Part shown: in pieces, positions 28,760 to 38,020 of the stretch
Position numbering within the stretch: the stretch's first letter is position 1
How the letters are laid out: every line of letters starts with the position of its first letter
DNA from: Magnetococcales bacterium
GTDB lineage: Bacteria; Pseudomonadota; Magnetococcia; Magnetococcales; Magnetaquicoccaceae
Direction of reading: 5' to 3'
Assembly (NCBI GenBank): GCA_015231915.1
Contig: JADGAR010000010.1
Coordinates: 23,629-87,628 of the forward strand
Length of the DNA: 64,000 bases
Notes under the pieces: model-generated
What the model saw: only the letters and a program-made list of their open reading frames with translations
What the model was told of the DNA's origin: nothing
The model's database searches: none
Translations under genes and position numbers: made by a program

Positions 28760-28877
28760 GTCGATTCTCCTCGTGTGGACAGCGGCATGAACGGACAAGC
28801 GGATTTTCTTTTCGATGCGGACAGGTTTTTAGTATGGCACGACGGGATGCGGGGGTCAACGTCGCAGCCCAGCGCCC

Positions 28878-30290
28878 TCACACCCTCTCCCCCCGCAAAT
28901 GGTCCGCCCCCTCGCGCAAACGCCCAAGGGTCTTCTCCCTGCCGAGCATGTGCAGGGTCTCGATGATGCCGGGCGAGGCCGCCGAACCGGTCAGGACCAC
29001 CCGCAGGGGTTGGGCGAGTTGCCCCATGGTCAGGCCGAACGCCTGCAAGGTTTGTTGGAACGCCGCATCGATCTGCGGCGGCGACCAGTCGGACACCCCT
29101 TCCAGATGACGGGCCAGGCCGAGCAGCGGCTCGAGCGCCGCTGCGGTGAGATGCTTGCGCGCCGCCTTCTCCTCGTAAGGCAGCACCGAATCGACGAACA
29201 AAAAACGACACTTTTGCGCCATCTCCACCATGGTGGCGGCACGGGGCTGGAATTCGGGCAGGATCGCGGCCAGCCGCTCCGGGGCGGGTACGGGATCGAT
29301 GCCCAGCCGGCCAAGCTGACGGGCCAACTCCGGGACCAGCTGTTCCGGCGCGGCGGCGCGGATGTGATGACCGTTGATCCACAACAGCTTGTTCATGTCG
29401 AAGATCGCAGCGGAACGGCCCAGGTCACCGATGTCGAACCAGGTTTCCAGCTCCGGCATGGTGAAGATCTCCTGCTCGCCGTGGGACCACCCCAGGCGGG
29501 CCAGATAGTTGTTGAGGGCGGCGGGGAGAAAACCGTCCTCCCGGTACTGGAGCACCGAAACCGCCCCGTGCCGCTTGGAGAGCTTGGCCCCGTCCGCGCC
29601 GTGCAGCAGGGGCATGTGGGCATATTCCGGGACCTCCCACCCCAGGGCGCGAAAGATGTGAATCTGCCGCGGGGTGTTGCTGACGTGATCCTCGCCGCGC
29701 AGCACCAGGGTGATCCCCATGTGATGATCGTCCACGGCCACGGCCAGGTTGTAGGTGGGCGAACCGTCGGAACGGATCAGGATCAGGTCGTCCAACTCGG
29801 CGTTGTCGATGCGGATGGTCCCCTGGATCCTGTCCTCCCAGACCGTCTCCCCCTCCGACGGGGTCTTGAAGCGGATCACGTGCGGCTGGTCGCCGATGGG
29901 GGTGGTCCGGTTGCGGCAGCGTCCGTCGTAACGTGGTTTTTCGCCCCGCAAGCGCTGCTGCTCGCGCATCTCGTCCAGGGTCTCCTTCGAGCAGGCGCAG
30001 GGATAGGCCGTCCCCTCCTCGACCATGCGCCGGGCCGCTGCCCGATAGAGTTCCGTGTTGTCGGACTGGAAAAACGGCCCCTCATCCGGATCGAGTCCCA
30101 GCCAGTGCAATCCCTCCAGGATGACCGCCACCGCCTCCGGGGTGGAGCGTTCCTGATCGGTATCCTCGATGCGCAGAACGAACACCCCCCCGTGCCGGCG
30201 GGTGTGCAGACGGCAGAAAAGGGCGGTACGGGCGCCGCCGATATGCAGGAAGCCGGTCGGCGAAGGGGCGAAACGGGTACGCAAGGTCAT
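28878..30290 (-). CDS. gltX: Glutamyl-tRNA synthetase
   Basis: Class I aminoacyl-tRNA synthetase charging tRNA-Glu. The HIGH-type motif is in PSPTGFLHIGGART (residues 8-21) and the KMSKS-type motif is KLSKRHG. At 470 residues it is a standard bacterial enzyme; whether it is discriminating or also charges tRNA-Gln cannot be settled by eye. A zinc-type cysteine pair is visible in the CACSK segment. The start at 30290 matches the family N-terminus (MTLRTRFAPSPTG); longer in-frame starts at 30341 and 30401 add residues without homology. The ribosome-binding site is weak. Confidence 0.96.
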   Translation of the reverse strand: MTLRTRFAPSPTGFLHIGGARTALFCRLHTRRHGGVFVLRIEDTDQERSTPEAVAVILEGLHWLGLDPDEGPFFQSDNTELYRAAARRMVEEGTAYPCACSKETLDEMREQQRLRGEKPRYDGRCRNRTTPIGDQPHVIRFKTPSEGETVWEDRIQGTIRIDNAELDDLILIRSDGSPTYNLAVAVDDHHMGITLVLRGEDHVSNTPRQIHIFRALGWEVPEYAHMPLLHGADGAKLSKRHGAVSVLQYREDGFLPAALNNYLARLGWSHGEQEIFTMPELETWFDIGDLGRSAAIFDMNKLLWINGHHIRAAAPEQLVPELARQLGRLGIDPVPAPERLAAILPEFQPRAATMVEMAQKCRFLFVDSVLPYEEKAARKHLTAAALEPLLGLARHLEGVSDWSPPQIDAAFQQTLQAFGLTMGQLAQPLRVVLTGSAASPGIIETLHMLGREKTLGRLREGADHLRGERV

Positions 30291-30484
30291 GTCGCAAATC
30301 CTGATCTGGCCAAGAGAGGGTGGTGGGGTTGCCGGGTTCATGCGGATTCCATAGCAGTTTTCCGCCAGTGCCGTCAATTTCTTTTGCGTGATTTTTCTCA
30401 CCGTCCGGACTGGTGTTGGCGCGTATTGTCGGGTAAATTAAAAGAGATCATGACTCTTCCATCAACCATTAAGGAGCTGTGGCC

Positions 30485-31477
30485 GTGGGCTCACCCAAAA
30501 ATCTCAATCAACCCGAAACTTACGTCGAAGCCTTGGTTCAGGCCGCCTTGCTGAACAATCTCGAGGCGCTCACCGAATGGTTGGCGGATGACCCGGATGT
30601 CGCAGCCAGCCCCTTCCTCCACTGGTACCGCTACTTCGCCGAGCGGCTGATGGCCATGACCCCGCAGCCGGAACAAGGCTTCGCCGCCAAACCGGCCAAG
30701 GTGGTGCCACCGCCGAAGATCGGACGCAACGACCCCTGTCCCTGCGGCTCCGGCAAGAAATTCAAGCAGTGCCACATCGACAACGAGGATGCGGTGATCT
30801 GGAAAATCGGCTCGCCGACCCACATGATGCGGGCCATGGCCACCACACGCATCCTCCAGAACCTGGGGCTGGAAGAACTCGACAAGATCCCGGCGGAACA
30901 GTGCGCCCCCCTGGCGCTGGCCGAACTGGCGGCAGCCTACCACCGCGAGGGGGAGTTGAACACCGCCCTGACCCTTTTGAACCGGATGCTCAGCGGCGAC
31001 CGGGACGACCCCTTCCTCTTGATCGACTACTGGATCGCCCGCTATGCCGAATGGCTGGTGGACGCCGGCCAGATCGGCGAGGCGGAACGGTTCCTGCTGG
31101 AGGAACACCGCAACCAGCGCAAGGTGACCGGCTGGCAGGTGGCCCAGAAGCTGGCGGCCTTCTACATCGATCAGGACAACCTGGAAAATGCCGAGACCTG
31201 GGTGGACATCTCCCTGGCGGGCAATCAGGACAACCCCTTCACCCATTATCTGCGCGGGCTGCTCAACCACGCCAGGGAGGCCTGGGATGTCGCCATCGAG
31301 GCCTACGAACGGGCCGACGCCCTGAGTCATCACTTCCAGGAACAGGAACGGGCCTACATGCTGGAACTGCTCACCGGCTCGCTGGAACGGGCGCGTGCCC
31401 AGCTCCCCCTGCTCGACGAGAGCGAAGCCGAGGCCGAAACGGCCTCCCCCAGCCAGGAGGCGGAAAACAAGGAATGA
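30485..31477 (+). CDS. SEC-C motif and TPR-like protein
   Basis: A 330-residue cytoplasmic protein. A zinc-binding SEC-C motif ([18 protein letters not shown]) lies near residues 80-97 and is followed by a helical-repeat region of TPR type, then an acidic tail. SEC-C motifs occur on SecA tails and on many proteins of unknown role, where they contact ribosomes or SecB-like partners. I start at the GTG at 30485: AAGGAG at 30471-30476 gives an 8-nt spacing, whereas the GTG two codons earlier is only 2 nt from it. The stop overlaps the aspS start (ATGA), so the two are translationally coupled. Confidence 0.82.
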   Translation: MGSPKNLNQPETYVEALVQAALLNNLEALTEWLADDPDVAASPFLHWYRYFAERLMAMTPQPEQGFAAKPAKVVPPPKIGRNDPCPCGSGKKFKQCHIDNEDAVIWKIGSPTHMMRAMATTRILQNLGLEELDKIPAEQCAPLALAELAAAYHREGELNTALTLLNRMLSGDRDDPFLLIDYWIARYAEWLVDAGQIGEAERFLLEEHRNQRKVTGWQVAQKLAAFYIDQDNLENAETWVDISLAGNQDNPFTHYLRGLLNHAREAWDVAIEAYERADALSHHFQEQERAYMLELLTGSLERARAQLPLLDESEAEAETASPSQEAENKE

Positions 31478-33288
31478 AGCGCACCCATTATTGCAATGAC
31501 GTGCATGAGGCCATGGTAGGCCAACAGGTGACCCTGTGCGGCTGGGTGAACCGCCGCCGGGATCACGGGGGAGTCATTTTCGTGGATCTGCGGGACCGCA
31601 GTGGACTGGTGCAGGTGGTCTTCAGTCCCGAACAGCAGGAGAAGAGCCACGAACAGGCCCATCTGTTGCGCAACGAGTCGGTGACTCGGGTCGTGGGCGT
31701 GGTGGTGCCTCGCAGCCCGGAGACCCGCAACCCGAAACTCCCCACCGGCATGATCGAGGTCCAGGCGGAACACCTGGAGATCCTCAACGTTGCCGCCCCT
31801 CTGCCGTTTCAACTGGACGACGACACGGTGGGCGAAGCGGTGCGGCTGAACCACCGTTTTCTCGACCTGCGCCGACCGGAAATGCAGAGAAATCTGCTCA
31901 TGCGGCACAAGGCGTTGCAATCGATCCGGCGCTCCCTGGACGAGGCCGGCTTTCTGGAACTGGAAACCCCGATGCTCACCCGCAGCACGCCGGAAGGGGC
32001 CAGGGACTATCTGGTGCCGTCGCGGGTCAATCCGGGGCAGTTCTATGCCCTGCCCCAATCGCCGCAATTGTTCAAGCAACTGCTGATGATCGGCGGTTTC
32101 GACCGTTATTGCCAGATCACCCGCTGCTTCCGGGACGAGGATCTGCGTGCCGACCGGCAGCCGGAGTTCACCCAGGTGGACCTGGAGATGAGCTTCGTGG
32201 AGACGGACGATGTGATCTCCACGGTGGAGGGGGTGGTGGCGCGGCTGTTCCGGGAGGTGCTGGGCGTGGAACTGTCGCTCCCCTTCCCGCGCCTGACCTA
32301 CGCTGCGGCCATGGACCGCTATGGTCTGGATGCCCCGGACGCGCGTATCCGCATGGAGCTTACCGACATCACCCACATCATGCGGGATACCGGGTTTCAG
32401 GTCTTTGCGCAGATTGCCAGGCAGGAGGGACGGCGGGGCATGCGCGGGGTGGTCAAGGTGTTGCGGGTGCCGGGGGGTGCCTCGCTGACGCGCAAGGAGA
32501 TCGACGACTGCACCACGTTCGTGGGCATTTACGGCGCCAAGGGACTGGCCTGGATCAAGATCAACGGCCCCTGGCAGGAGGGAGGCTGGCAATCCCCGAT
32601 CGTCAAATTCTTTTCGGACGCCGAAAAGGATGCCCTGCAGGCCGCCACTGGTGCGGCCACCGGGGATCTGCTCTTTTTTGGCGCGGATCGACAAAAGGTG
32701 GTCAACGAGGCGTTGGGCCGTCTGCGGGTCAAACTGGGCAAGGAACTGGGACTGATGGATCCCACCCCCTTCTCCCTGCTGTGGGTCACGGAGTTCCCCT
32801 TGCTGGAGTGGGACCAGGAGGCACGACGCTTCTCGGCGGTACATCACCCGTTCACCGCGCCGATGCAGGAGGATTTCGCCAACCTGAACGGCGGGGAGGC
32901 AGCCCTGGATGAGGTGCGTTCCCAGGCGTATGATCTGGTACTCAACGGCAGCGAGGTGGGCGGCGGCTCGATCCGCATCCACGACCCGGCCATGCAGCGC
33001 CGGATGCTGGAACTGCTCGCCATCGGCCCGGAGGAGGCAGAGGAAAAATTCGGTTTTCTGCTGCGCGCCCTGGAATACGGAGCACCGCCCCATGGCGGTC
33101 TGGCGCTCGGTCTGGACCGGCTGATGGCCATCATGCTGGGGGTGGAGTCGATCCGGGACGTGATCGCCTTTCCCAAGACCCAGAAGGCGGCCTGTCCCCT
33201 CACGCAGGCCCCCTCGACGGTGGATCCGGCCCAGTTGCGGGAGTTGCATCTGCGGGCCACGCATGTGGCACGCGAGCCGGGAACCTGA
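31474..33288 (+). CDS. aspS: Aspartyl-tRNA synthetase, bacterial type
   Basis: Class II synthetase of 604 residues. It has an N-terminal OB-fold anticodon-binding domain ([15 protein letters not shown]), the motif 2 segment [14 protein letters not shown], a GAD insertion domain typical of bacterial AspRS in the middle, and motif 3 [12 protein letters not shown]. The length fits the bacterial rather than the archaeal type. Its ATG overlaps the stop of the SEC-C protein gene. Confidence 0.96.
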   Translation: MKRTHYCNDVHEAMVGQQVTLCGWVNRRRDHGGVIFVDLRDRSGLVQVVFSPEQQEKSHEQAHLLRNESVTRVVGVVVPRSPETRNPKLPTGMIEVQAEHLEILNVAAPLPFQLDDDTVGEAVRLNHRFLDLRRPEMQRNLLMRHKALQSIRRSLDEAGFLELETPMLTRSTPEGARDYLVPSRVNPGQFYALPQSPQLFKQLLMIGGFDRYCQITRCFRDEDLRADRQPEFTQVDLEMSFVETDDVISTVEGVVARLFREVLGVELSLPFPRLTYAAAMDRYGLDAPDARIRMELTDITHIMRDTGFQVFAQIARQEGRRGMRGVVKVLRVPGGASLTRKEIDDCTTFVGIYGAKGLAWIKINGPWQEGGWQSPIVKFFSDAEKDALQAATGAATGDLLFFGADRQKVVNEALGRLRVKLGKELGLMDPTPFSLLWVTEFPLLEWDQEARRFSAVHHPFTAPMQEDFANLNGGEAALDEVRSQAYDLVLNGSEVGGGSIRIHDPAMQRRMLELLAIGPEEAEEKFGFLLRALEYGAPPHGGLALGLDRLMAIMLGVESIRDVIAFPKTQKAACPLTQAPSTVDPAQLRELHLRATHVAREPGT

Positions 33289-33350
33289 CTTAAGAAGCGT
33301 TGGTATGATATTTGCATTCCAGCCAACAAGCCGATACGAACGAAGGACAA

Positions 33351-33366
33351 TGTCGGATTTCCGACA
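33351..33366. promoter_or_regulatory. 16-bp palindrome upstream of the CBS-domain gene
   Basis: TGTCGGA and TCCGACA are perfect inverted 7-bp arms around a TT centre. It lies about 140 nt before the CBS gene in a 215-nt intergenic region. It could be a regulator-binding operator; there is no T-run to make it a terminator. Confidence 0.35.
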
Positions 33367-33433
33367 GACATCGGCGGCCATGGGGCAAAAAACCGGGTGT
33401 CACTCTTTTTTCGATGACGCGGGGACGCACCAT

Positions 33434-33446
33434 CCGATAATATCGG
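33434..33446. promoter_or_regulatory. 13-bp palindrome upstream of the CBS-domain gene
   Basis: CCGATA and TATCGG are perfect 6-bp arms around a single A. It sits 57 nt before the CBS-gene start, a position suited to an operator. Its CCGA core is shared with neither arm order of the first palindrome exactly, so they need not bind the same protein. Confidence 0.3.
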
Positions 33447-33503
33447 AGAGTCCCGCAGAGGATACAACCCGGTTAGGACATCTTGATCTAAGGTCGCCAA
33501 ACT

Positions 33504-34010
33504 ATGTCTTGCAGGATCACGTCTTTCATTCATGACAACGTCGCCACCATCAATCAATACCGCACCGTGACGGAGGGTGTGGACATCATGGTGAGCCGAG
33601 GCGTCGGCTCACTGGTGGTGATGGAAGGCAACGAGGTGGTGGGATACTTCACCGAACGCGACCTGCTGGTCCGGGTGATCGGGAAACGCAAGGATCCGGC
33701 ACGGACCCCCATCCACGAGGTGATGACAAGGGATCTCGTGCGCGTGGAGGTCAATGCCACATGCAAGTACTCCCTGCACCGGATGAAGGAATACCGCATC
33801 CGACATTTGCTGGTCTTCGACGGCCCACGGTTTCTGGGAGTGGTCTCCATGCGCGACATCGCGGCGCAGGTGACCAAGGCCTCCGATTACAGCGATCTGA
33901 CAGTGAACGTGGTGGGCGGGATCGTCCTGTTGGTCATCCTGTCGGTGATCGGGTTCCTGATCTATCTCGTTCCGGATATGATGGGGTTCATGCACCGCTT
34001 TTTCACTTGA
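33504..34010 (+). CDS. Tandem CBS-domain protein with C-terminal membrane anchor
   Basis: A 168-residue protein. Two CBS domains (about residues 7-62 and 70-127) form a Bateman module, which usually binds adenine nucleotides. GYFTERDLLVRV and GVVSMRDIAAQV are the typical domain ends. A hydrophobic helix follows (about 135-158) with a short tail. The CBS domains would be cytoplasmic and tail-anchored. CBS modules often sense energy charge, but no catalytic partner is fused or adjacent, so the target is unknown. Confidence 0.85.
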   Translation: MSCRITSFIHDNVATINQYRTVTEGVDIMVSRGVGSLVVMEGNEVVGYFTERDLLVRVIGKRKDPARTPIHEVMTRDLVRVEVNATCKYSLHRMKEYRIRHLLVFDGPRFLGVVSMRDIAAQVTKASDYSDLTVNVVGGIVLLVILSVIGFLIYLVPDMMGFMHRFFT

Positions 34011-34014
34011 GTGG

Positions 34015-34473
34015 TCAGCACTGCACCCAGGGAAGACCGCGAAAACGCCAACCATTGACACTGGAACGATGGTGGTGTTCGTCCCGGTCGCCCTCGAACC
34101 CCTCCAGGACATGGTAGACGGATTGAAACCCCTCCTGGAGCAAACGGTTGCCTGCATCGATGGAACGATGCCCCGATCGGCAAATCAGGACAACAGTGCG
34201 CGTCTTGCTTTTGACCGCCTGCAAGACCTCCTGGACGAAACGGGGATTGAACTCGAAATCCGGCGCGTCCTGCCAGGGGATGTTGATCACCCCGGTGGGG
34301 CTGCCGATGAAGAAATGCTCCACCTCGGAACGGATGTCGATGAAGGCAGCGTCCGTGGTGGTGACCAGTGCATGGGCCTCGGCGGGCGTGAGCATGCCCA
34401 ACCTGGGGTCCACCGGACTGTGGGGCGCGGAAGGGAGTGCCCCCCCATGGGGGGTATCGGTCGTATCGGACAT
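34015..34473 (-). CDS. Rhodanese-like domain protein
   Basis: A 152-residue single-domain sulfurtransferase-like protein. The active-site loop is CRSGHRS with cysteine 98, and the early FIDIRSEVEHFFIG segment and GHRSIDAGNRLLQEGF helix are typical rhodanese features. No signal peptide is visible. It is convergent with the CBS gene, stop to stop about 4 nt apart. Confidence 0.9.
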   Translation of the reverse strand: MSDTTDTPHGGALPSAPHSPVDPRLGMLTPAEAHALVTTTDAAFIDIRSEVEHFFIGSPTGVINIPWQDAPDFEFNPRFVQEVLQAVKSKTRTVVLICRSGHRSIDAGNRLLQEGFQSVYHVLEGFEGDRDEHHHRSSVNGWRFRGLPWVQC

Positions 34474-34574
34474 GGCATGGCTCGCAGTGGCAGTGAAAGT
34501 TGGGAAAACGGCCTAATTGGTAATCCGGTTGGAGCAACCGAGTCAAGCGATTTGACAAAGGGAGTGGCAAAAAG

Positions 34575-35144
34575 ATGAACATTTCGATCAGACGCAAACC
34601 AGGGGCCTCACGGAATTTCACGGCGCGCATTGGCGGGAGACAGTCGGTACTCGATCACCAGCAGATCAAACCCCGCGACAGAAACAGAGCACCGGAATCC
34701 CGCATGGAGAGCGGACGCGTTGCGGTACAACGCCCGGCCCCCACGCGGGACAATATCCGGCATCGGGCCGAAGCCGCCGGACTCCCTCTGACCACCCGCC
34801 TGCTGGAAGGTGGCGTGGTGCTGGCCGCCGGACTCTCCCTGTTCGTCAAGAACGGCTTCGGCCACATCACCGGCTGGATCCGCGAGGGCCGGGAAATGGT
34901 GAGCGGCTTCGAGGGGATCAAGCGGTTCGAATGGCATGAACACCACCCGGACGAGGAGTACGACGAGGAGATCTGGGACGACACCGATACCCCGCCCCCC
35001 GTCTCCACCGCGCACAGGGAAACCAAGGAAGTCAGCAAAATGCACAAGCTCGACACCGAGGAGCATGAGTTGCCTCCCGAAGAGTTGGAAGATCAGGCCG
35101 GTGCCTTGCGCGCCCGATTTTCCTCGGCGTCGAGCAGGCATTGA
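34575..35144 (+). CDS. Hypothetical protein with acidic C-terminus
   Basis: I do not recognise this 189-residue protein. The N-terminal 70 residues are basic and arginine-rich, residues about 73-95 are hydrophobic and glycine-rich (LLEGGVVLAAGLSLFVKNGF), and the C-terminal third is strongly acidic (HPDEEYDEEIWDDTD). GGGAGTG lies upstream of the ATG at a suitable distance. It is followed after 80 nt by the kinase-FGE gene on the same strand. A peripheral or single-span membrane protein is possible. Confidence 0.55.
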   Translation: MNISIRRKPGASRNFTARIGGRQSVLDHQQIKPRDRNRAPESRMESGRVAVQRPAPTRDNIRHRAEAAGLPLTTRLLEGGVVLAAGLSLFVKNGFGHITGWIREGREMVSGFEGIKRFEWHEHHPDEEYDEEIWDDTDTPPPVSTAHRETKEVSKMHKLDTEEHELPPEELEDQAGALRARFSSASSRH

Positions 35145-35224
35145 TACCACCGGGTCCCATCGGGTCCTGAAGGCATGAAAGTCGTTTCCAGCGCCTGGGA
35201 CGAGGCAGCAACCGGCACGGACTC

Positions 35225-37171
35225 ATGAATACGGAATCCTTCAATTCAGCCCTTCCTCCAGGCACCAGGCTCCTCTGGTTCGAGATCATCCGCGTCCTGG
35301 GCAAGGGCGGGTTCGGGATCACCTATCTGGGTCGCGACACCAACCAGAACCAGTTGGTGGCCATCAAGGAATATCTGCCCACCAGTTTCGCCTCGCGCCG
35401 GGGGGGCAACGAAGTCCTGCCGAACTCCCCCGCCGACAAGGAGACCTTCGACTGGGGCCTGGACAGCTTTCTGAAAGAGGCCCAGATCGTGGCCCGTTTC
35501 AAGCATCCCAGCATCGTGCGGGTGGTCAGTTTCTTTCGCAACGCCAACACCGCCTACATGGTGATGGAGTATGTGGATGGCCAGGGTCTGGATGCCATCC
35601 TGAAGCGGCGCAAATATCTGCCGGAAGCGGCCATCAAAAAGATCCTCCCTCCCTTGCTGGACGGCCTGGAGCTGTTGCACAAGGCGGCCTTCATCCATCG
35701 TGATCTCAAACCGCCGAACATCCTGATCCGCAACGACGGCTCGCCGGTGATCCTGGACTTCGGCTCGGCGCGGCAGGCGGTGGCGGGTCAGGGGGATCAG
35801 ATGACGAGTCTCCTGAGCATGGGCTACTCCCCTTTCGAACAATACGACTCCTCCGGGGATCGCCAGGGACCATGGTCGGACATCTATGCCTTCGGTGGGG
35901 TTTTGTATCGCTGCATTGCCGGGGACAAGCCGGTGGAGGCGGCGTTGCGGATCTCGGCCCGACTGCGCAACGAAAACGATCCTCTGAAACCGGCCAGGGA
36001 GGTGGGCAAGGGGCGCTATTCCCTGGAATTTCTCGAGGCCGTGGACTGGGCCTTGATGGTTCTGGAAAAGGAACGGCCCCAGTCCATTGCGGAGTGGCGC
36101 CCCAGGCTGCTGGGCCTGGGCAAACCGGAAGCGGCGGAACCGTCGCCGGCCCAGCGTCAGGCGGAAACCGCCGCCGGGGGTGGCGGCGAGGGTGGGGAGA
36201 TGCAGGCCCAGGCGCGCCCGAAAAGCAGTTGGCGCAGCTTTATCGCCTCCATGAACGAATTCGCCACGCAGATCAGTCCGGAGGAGATCCAGGCCCGCAA
36301 AACGGTGGTATTGCGCCCGACGCGCGGGGATGTCTGCGTGCTGCCCTCGCCAACGCCCGCGCCCGCGCCGGTGGTTGCCCCGGTCGAGGAGGCCTCTCCC
36401 ACCACCATGCCCCCCCCGGTCACGGCGGTCCCGACTCAGGCACGCAAGCGCGGCTCGGTGTGGTCCGATCCGGTGCTCGGCATGGAGTTCATCTGGCTGC
36501 CGGGTGGGACTTTCAAGATGGGTGCCGGACAGGGAGAAACCGGTCGCAAACCGGACGAACTCCCTCAGCACGAGGTCAGGCTGGACGGTTTCTGGATCAC
36601 CCGCCATCTGGTGACCTGGGGAAAATGGAACCGGATCATGGGGGATTTCCCCATGGGCCTGTACCGGGAAAGCAAGAGCAATCATCCGGTGGCGAAGATC
36701 TCGTGGAACGATGCGCAGAAGTTCGTGCGACAATTTTCCCGGGCGTTGGGGGAGAACATCAATCTGCGCCTGCCCACCGAGGCGGAGTGGGAATATGCTG
36801 CCCGCGCCGGCAAGGATGCGCCGTACATCACCGGGGAGATGGACCACTGGAGTCTGACCGATTACGCCTGGGTCAAGAGCAACGCCGGGAATCAATCCCG
36901 TCCGGTGGGTGAAAAACGACCCAACGACTGGGGGTTGTACGACATGGCCGGCAATGTCCGGGAGTGGACCGAGGATCACTATCAGGCGGACTATTACGCC
37001 AAAAGTCCTGCACTCAATCCACGTGGCGGGACCAACGACGAGGCGCGGGTGGTGCGTGGCAGCGGGTTCAACTGCATGGCCAAGGACGCCCGCACCGCCC
37101 GCCGCATGCGGGTGGAACCCTTCGCGGCCTATGACGACCTCGGATTTCGGCTGGTGCGGGTCAATGGGTGA
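35225..37171 (+). CDS. Ser/Thr protein kinase fused to formylglycine-generating-enzyme-like domain
   Basis: A 648-residue fusion. Residues about 17-295 form a Hanks-type kinase: GKGGFGITYLGRD loop, the lysine in VAIKEY, HRDLKPPNIL catalytic loop and LDFGSA. A proline/alanine-rich linker (about 300-410) leads to a C-terminal FGE-sulfatase (SUMF1-like) domain with FIWLPGGTFKMGAG, LPTEAEWEYAARAG and YDMAGNVREWTED. The late segment VRGSGFNCMAKDARTARRMR keeps one cysteine where true formylglycine-generating enzymes have two, so this domain more probably binds ligand or substrate than oxidises cysteine. Similar kinase-FGE fusions occur in other signalling-rich bacteria. No sulfatase is nearby. Confidence 0.9.
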   Translation: MNTESFNSALPPGTRLLWFEIIRVLGKGGFGITYLGRDTNQNQLVAIKEYLPTSFASRRGGNEVLPNSPADKETFDWGLDSFLKEAQIVARFKHPSIVRVVSFFRNANTAYMVMEYVDGQGLDAILKRRKYLPEAAIKKILPPLLDGLELLHKAAFIHRDLKPPNILIRNDGSPVILDFGSARQAVAGQGDQMTSLLSMGYSPFEQYDSSGDRQGPWSDIYAFGGVLYRCIAGDKPVEAALRISARLRNENDPLKPAREVGKGRYSLEFLEAVDWALMVLEKERPQSIAEWRPRLLGLGKPEAAEPSPAQRQAETAAGGGGEGGEMQAQARPKSSWRSFIASMNEFATQISPEEIQARKTVVLRPTRGDVCVLPSPTPAPAPVVAPVEEASPTTMPPPVTAVPTQARKRGSVWSDPVLGMEFIWLPGGTFKMGAGQGETGRKPDELPQHEVRLDGFWITRHLVTWGKWNRIMGDFPMGLYRESKSNHPVAKISWNDAQKFVRQFSRALGENINLRLPTEAEWEYAARAGKDAPYITGEMDHWSLTDYAWVKSNAGNQSRPVGEKRPNDWGLYDMAGNVREWTEDHYQADYYAKSPALNPRGGTNDEARVVRGSGFNCMAKDARTARRMRVEPFAAYDDLGFRLVRVNG

Positions 37172-37287
37172 AGCGCATCCACAAATTTTTGCATGCAAAA
37201 TGACAGCAAAATTTGACAGGAGAGCCTTGGCCGATTCATCTTAATGCCATCTCAATGACCAATTGACGAGGTGCATCAATGCCGACT

Positions 37288-37461
37288 TTAGCTGAATTGG
37301 AAGATCCCCGCTTGCTTGACGCATTCGAACACAACGGTTTCGCCGGTCAGGGCCATCATCAGGGGGCCGTTGATCTCCAACTCTTTGAAGCGCTTCACAT
37401 CCACCCGGTAACCGGCGTTCAGACGCTCCTAATTTTCCAGGGTGAGGGCTTTGAGGATCAT
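37288..37461 (-). pseudogene. Remnant with ATPase-like start interrupted by a stop
   Basis: The reading frame opens MILKALTLEN, like the start of many SMC-like ATPases, but an in-frame TAG follows at codon 11 (37429-37431). The frame then continues for about 46 codons to a TAA (37288-37290). The start overlaps the preceding small gene as ATGA. I cannot identify the second part. The rest of 37172-37287 holds nothing I can support. Confidence 0.35.
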
Positions 37462-37622
37462 GGCCTGCCGTATGCTGCAAGAATGTTGAAAAGGGAAAAG
37501 GCGCTTAACTCGCCCCGCCGGTAGGCCACCAGGCGCGCTTCCGCCTCCTGGGACCAGAGCCAATCCAGTTCCGGGCGCGGTTCGTCGTCATCCGGGATGT
37601 TTTGGGGATCGTCATTGGTCAT
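37458..37622 (-). CDS. Small addiction-module (antitoxin-like) protein
   Basis: A 54-residue acidic protein with the pattern W-S-Q-E-A-E-A-R-L-x-A-Y-R-R-G-E-L, which matches the small antitoxins of the addiction-module protein family (usually partners of RelE/ParE toxins). No RelE-type toxin is adjacent. It overlaps both neighbours by ATGA: the HEPN gene before it and the interrupted frame after it. The C-terminus LAAYGRP resembles intact family members, so it need not be truncated. Confidence 0.5.
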   Translation of the reverse strand: MTNDDPQNIPDDDEPRPELDWLWSQEAEARLVAYRRGELSAFSLFNILAAYGRP

Positions 37623-38020
37623 GGCAACTCCTCCCATGCAGGCAGTTGGCGCACGTGGTCGAGAAACCGTGCTACCAGCGTCGTGGTTGCAGCCCGGTCG
37701 ATCTCTTCGTCAAAGTCGGGATAGGCATCATAACGAAAGGTCGTGGCGAAGTCGGTAAAATCCAACAAGGGGGAAAACGGTTCCGGCAGAGTGGCACCTG
37801 CCTTGTTGAGGAGGGAATTCAGTTCCAGGAGGTCGTGTTTTTTGGGGAACTTGGCAGCGAGTAGACAAAGCCATGCCTTCAGCCCCTTCTCCACGGCCTG
37901 CTGGACGTGGAACCCGAAAATTTCCACGTCGAAACATCCAGGATCGCCCATCGCCGCCAACGCGCGGAGATCCTTTTCCGCCATGAGCAGATAGGATTTT
38001 GCTTGGTCAAGGTCGCTCAT
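37619..38020 (-). CDS. HEPN-domain protein (toxin/nuclease-like partner of MNT)
   Basis: A 133-residue HEPN-domain protein, presumed RNase or effector of a HEPN/MNT toxin-antitoxin pair. It shows the AEKDLRAL start, FHVQQAVEKGLKAWL helix, FPKKHDLLEL and the C-terminal FRYDAYPDF segment typical of the pfam HEPN family. GGAGG lies about 8 nt before the ATG at 38020, so I prefer it to an ATG nine codons upstream. It overlaps the nucleotidyltransferase gene by 14 nt and the small antitoxin-like gene by ATGA. Confidence 0.85.
   Translation of the reverse strand: MSDLDQAKSYLLMAEKDLRALAAMGDPGCFDVEIFGFHVQQAVEKGLKAWLCLLAAKFPKKHDLLELNSLLNKAGATLPEPFSPLLDFTDFATTFRYDAYPDFDEEIDRAATTTLVARFLDHVRQLPAWEELP

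Noticed and set aside
37279..37524. Plus-strand frame of 81 codons in the defence patch
   Set aside because: No homology and no ribosome-binding site; it is antisense to the antitoxin-like gene and the interrupted frame.
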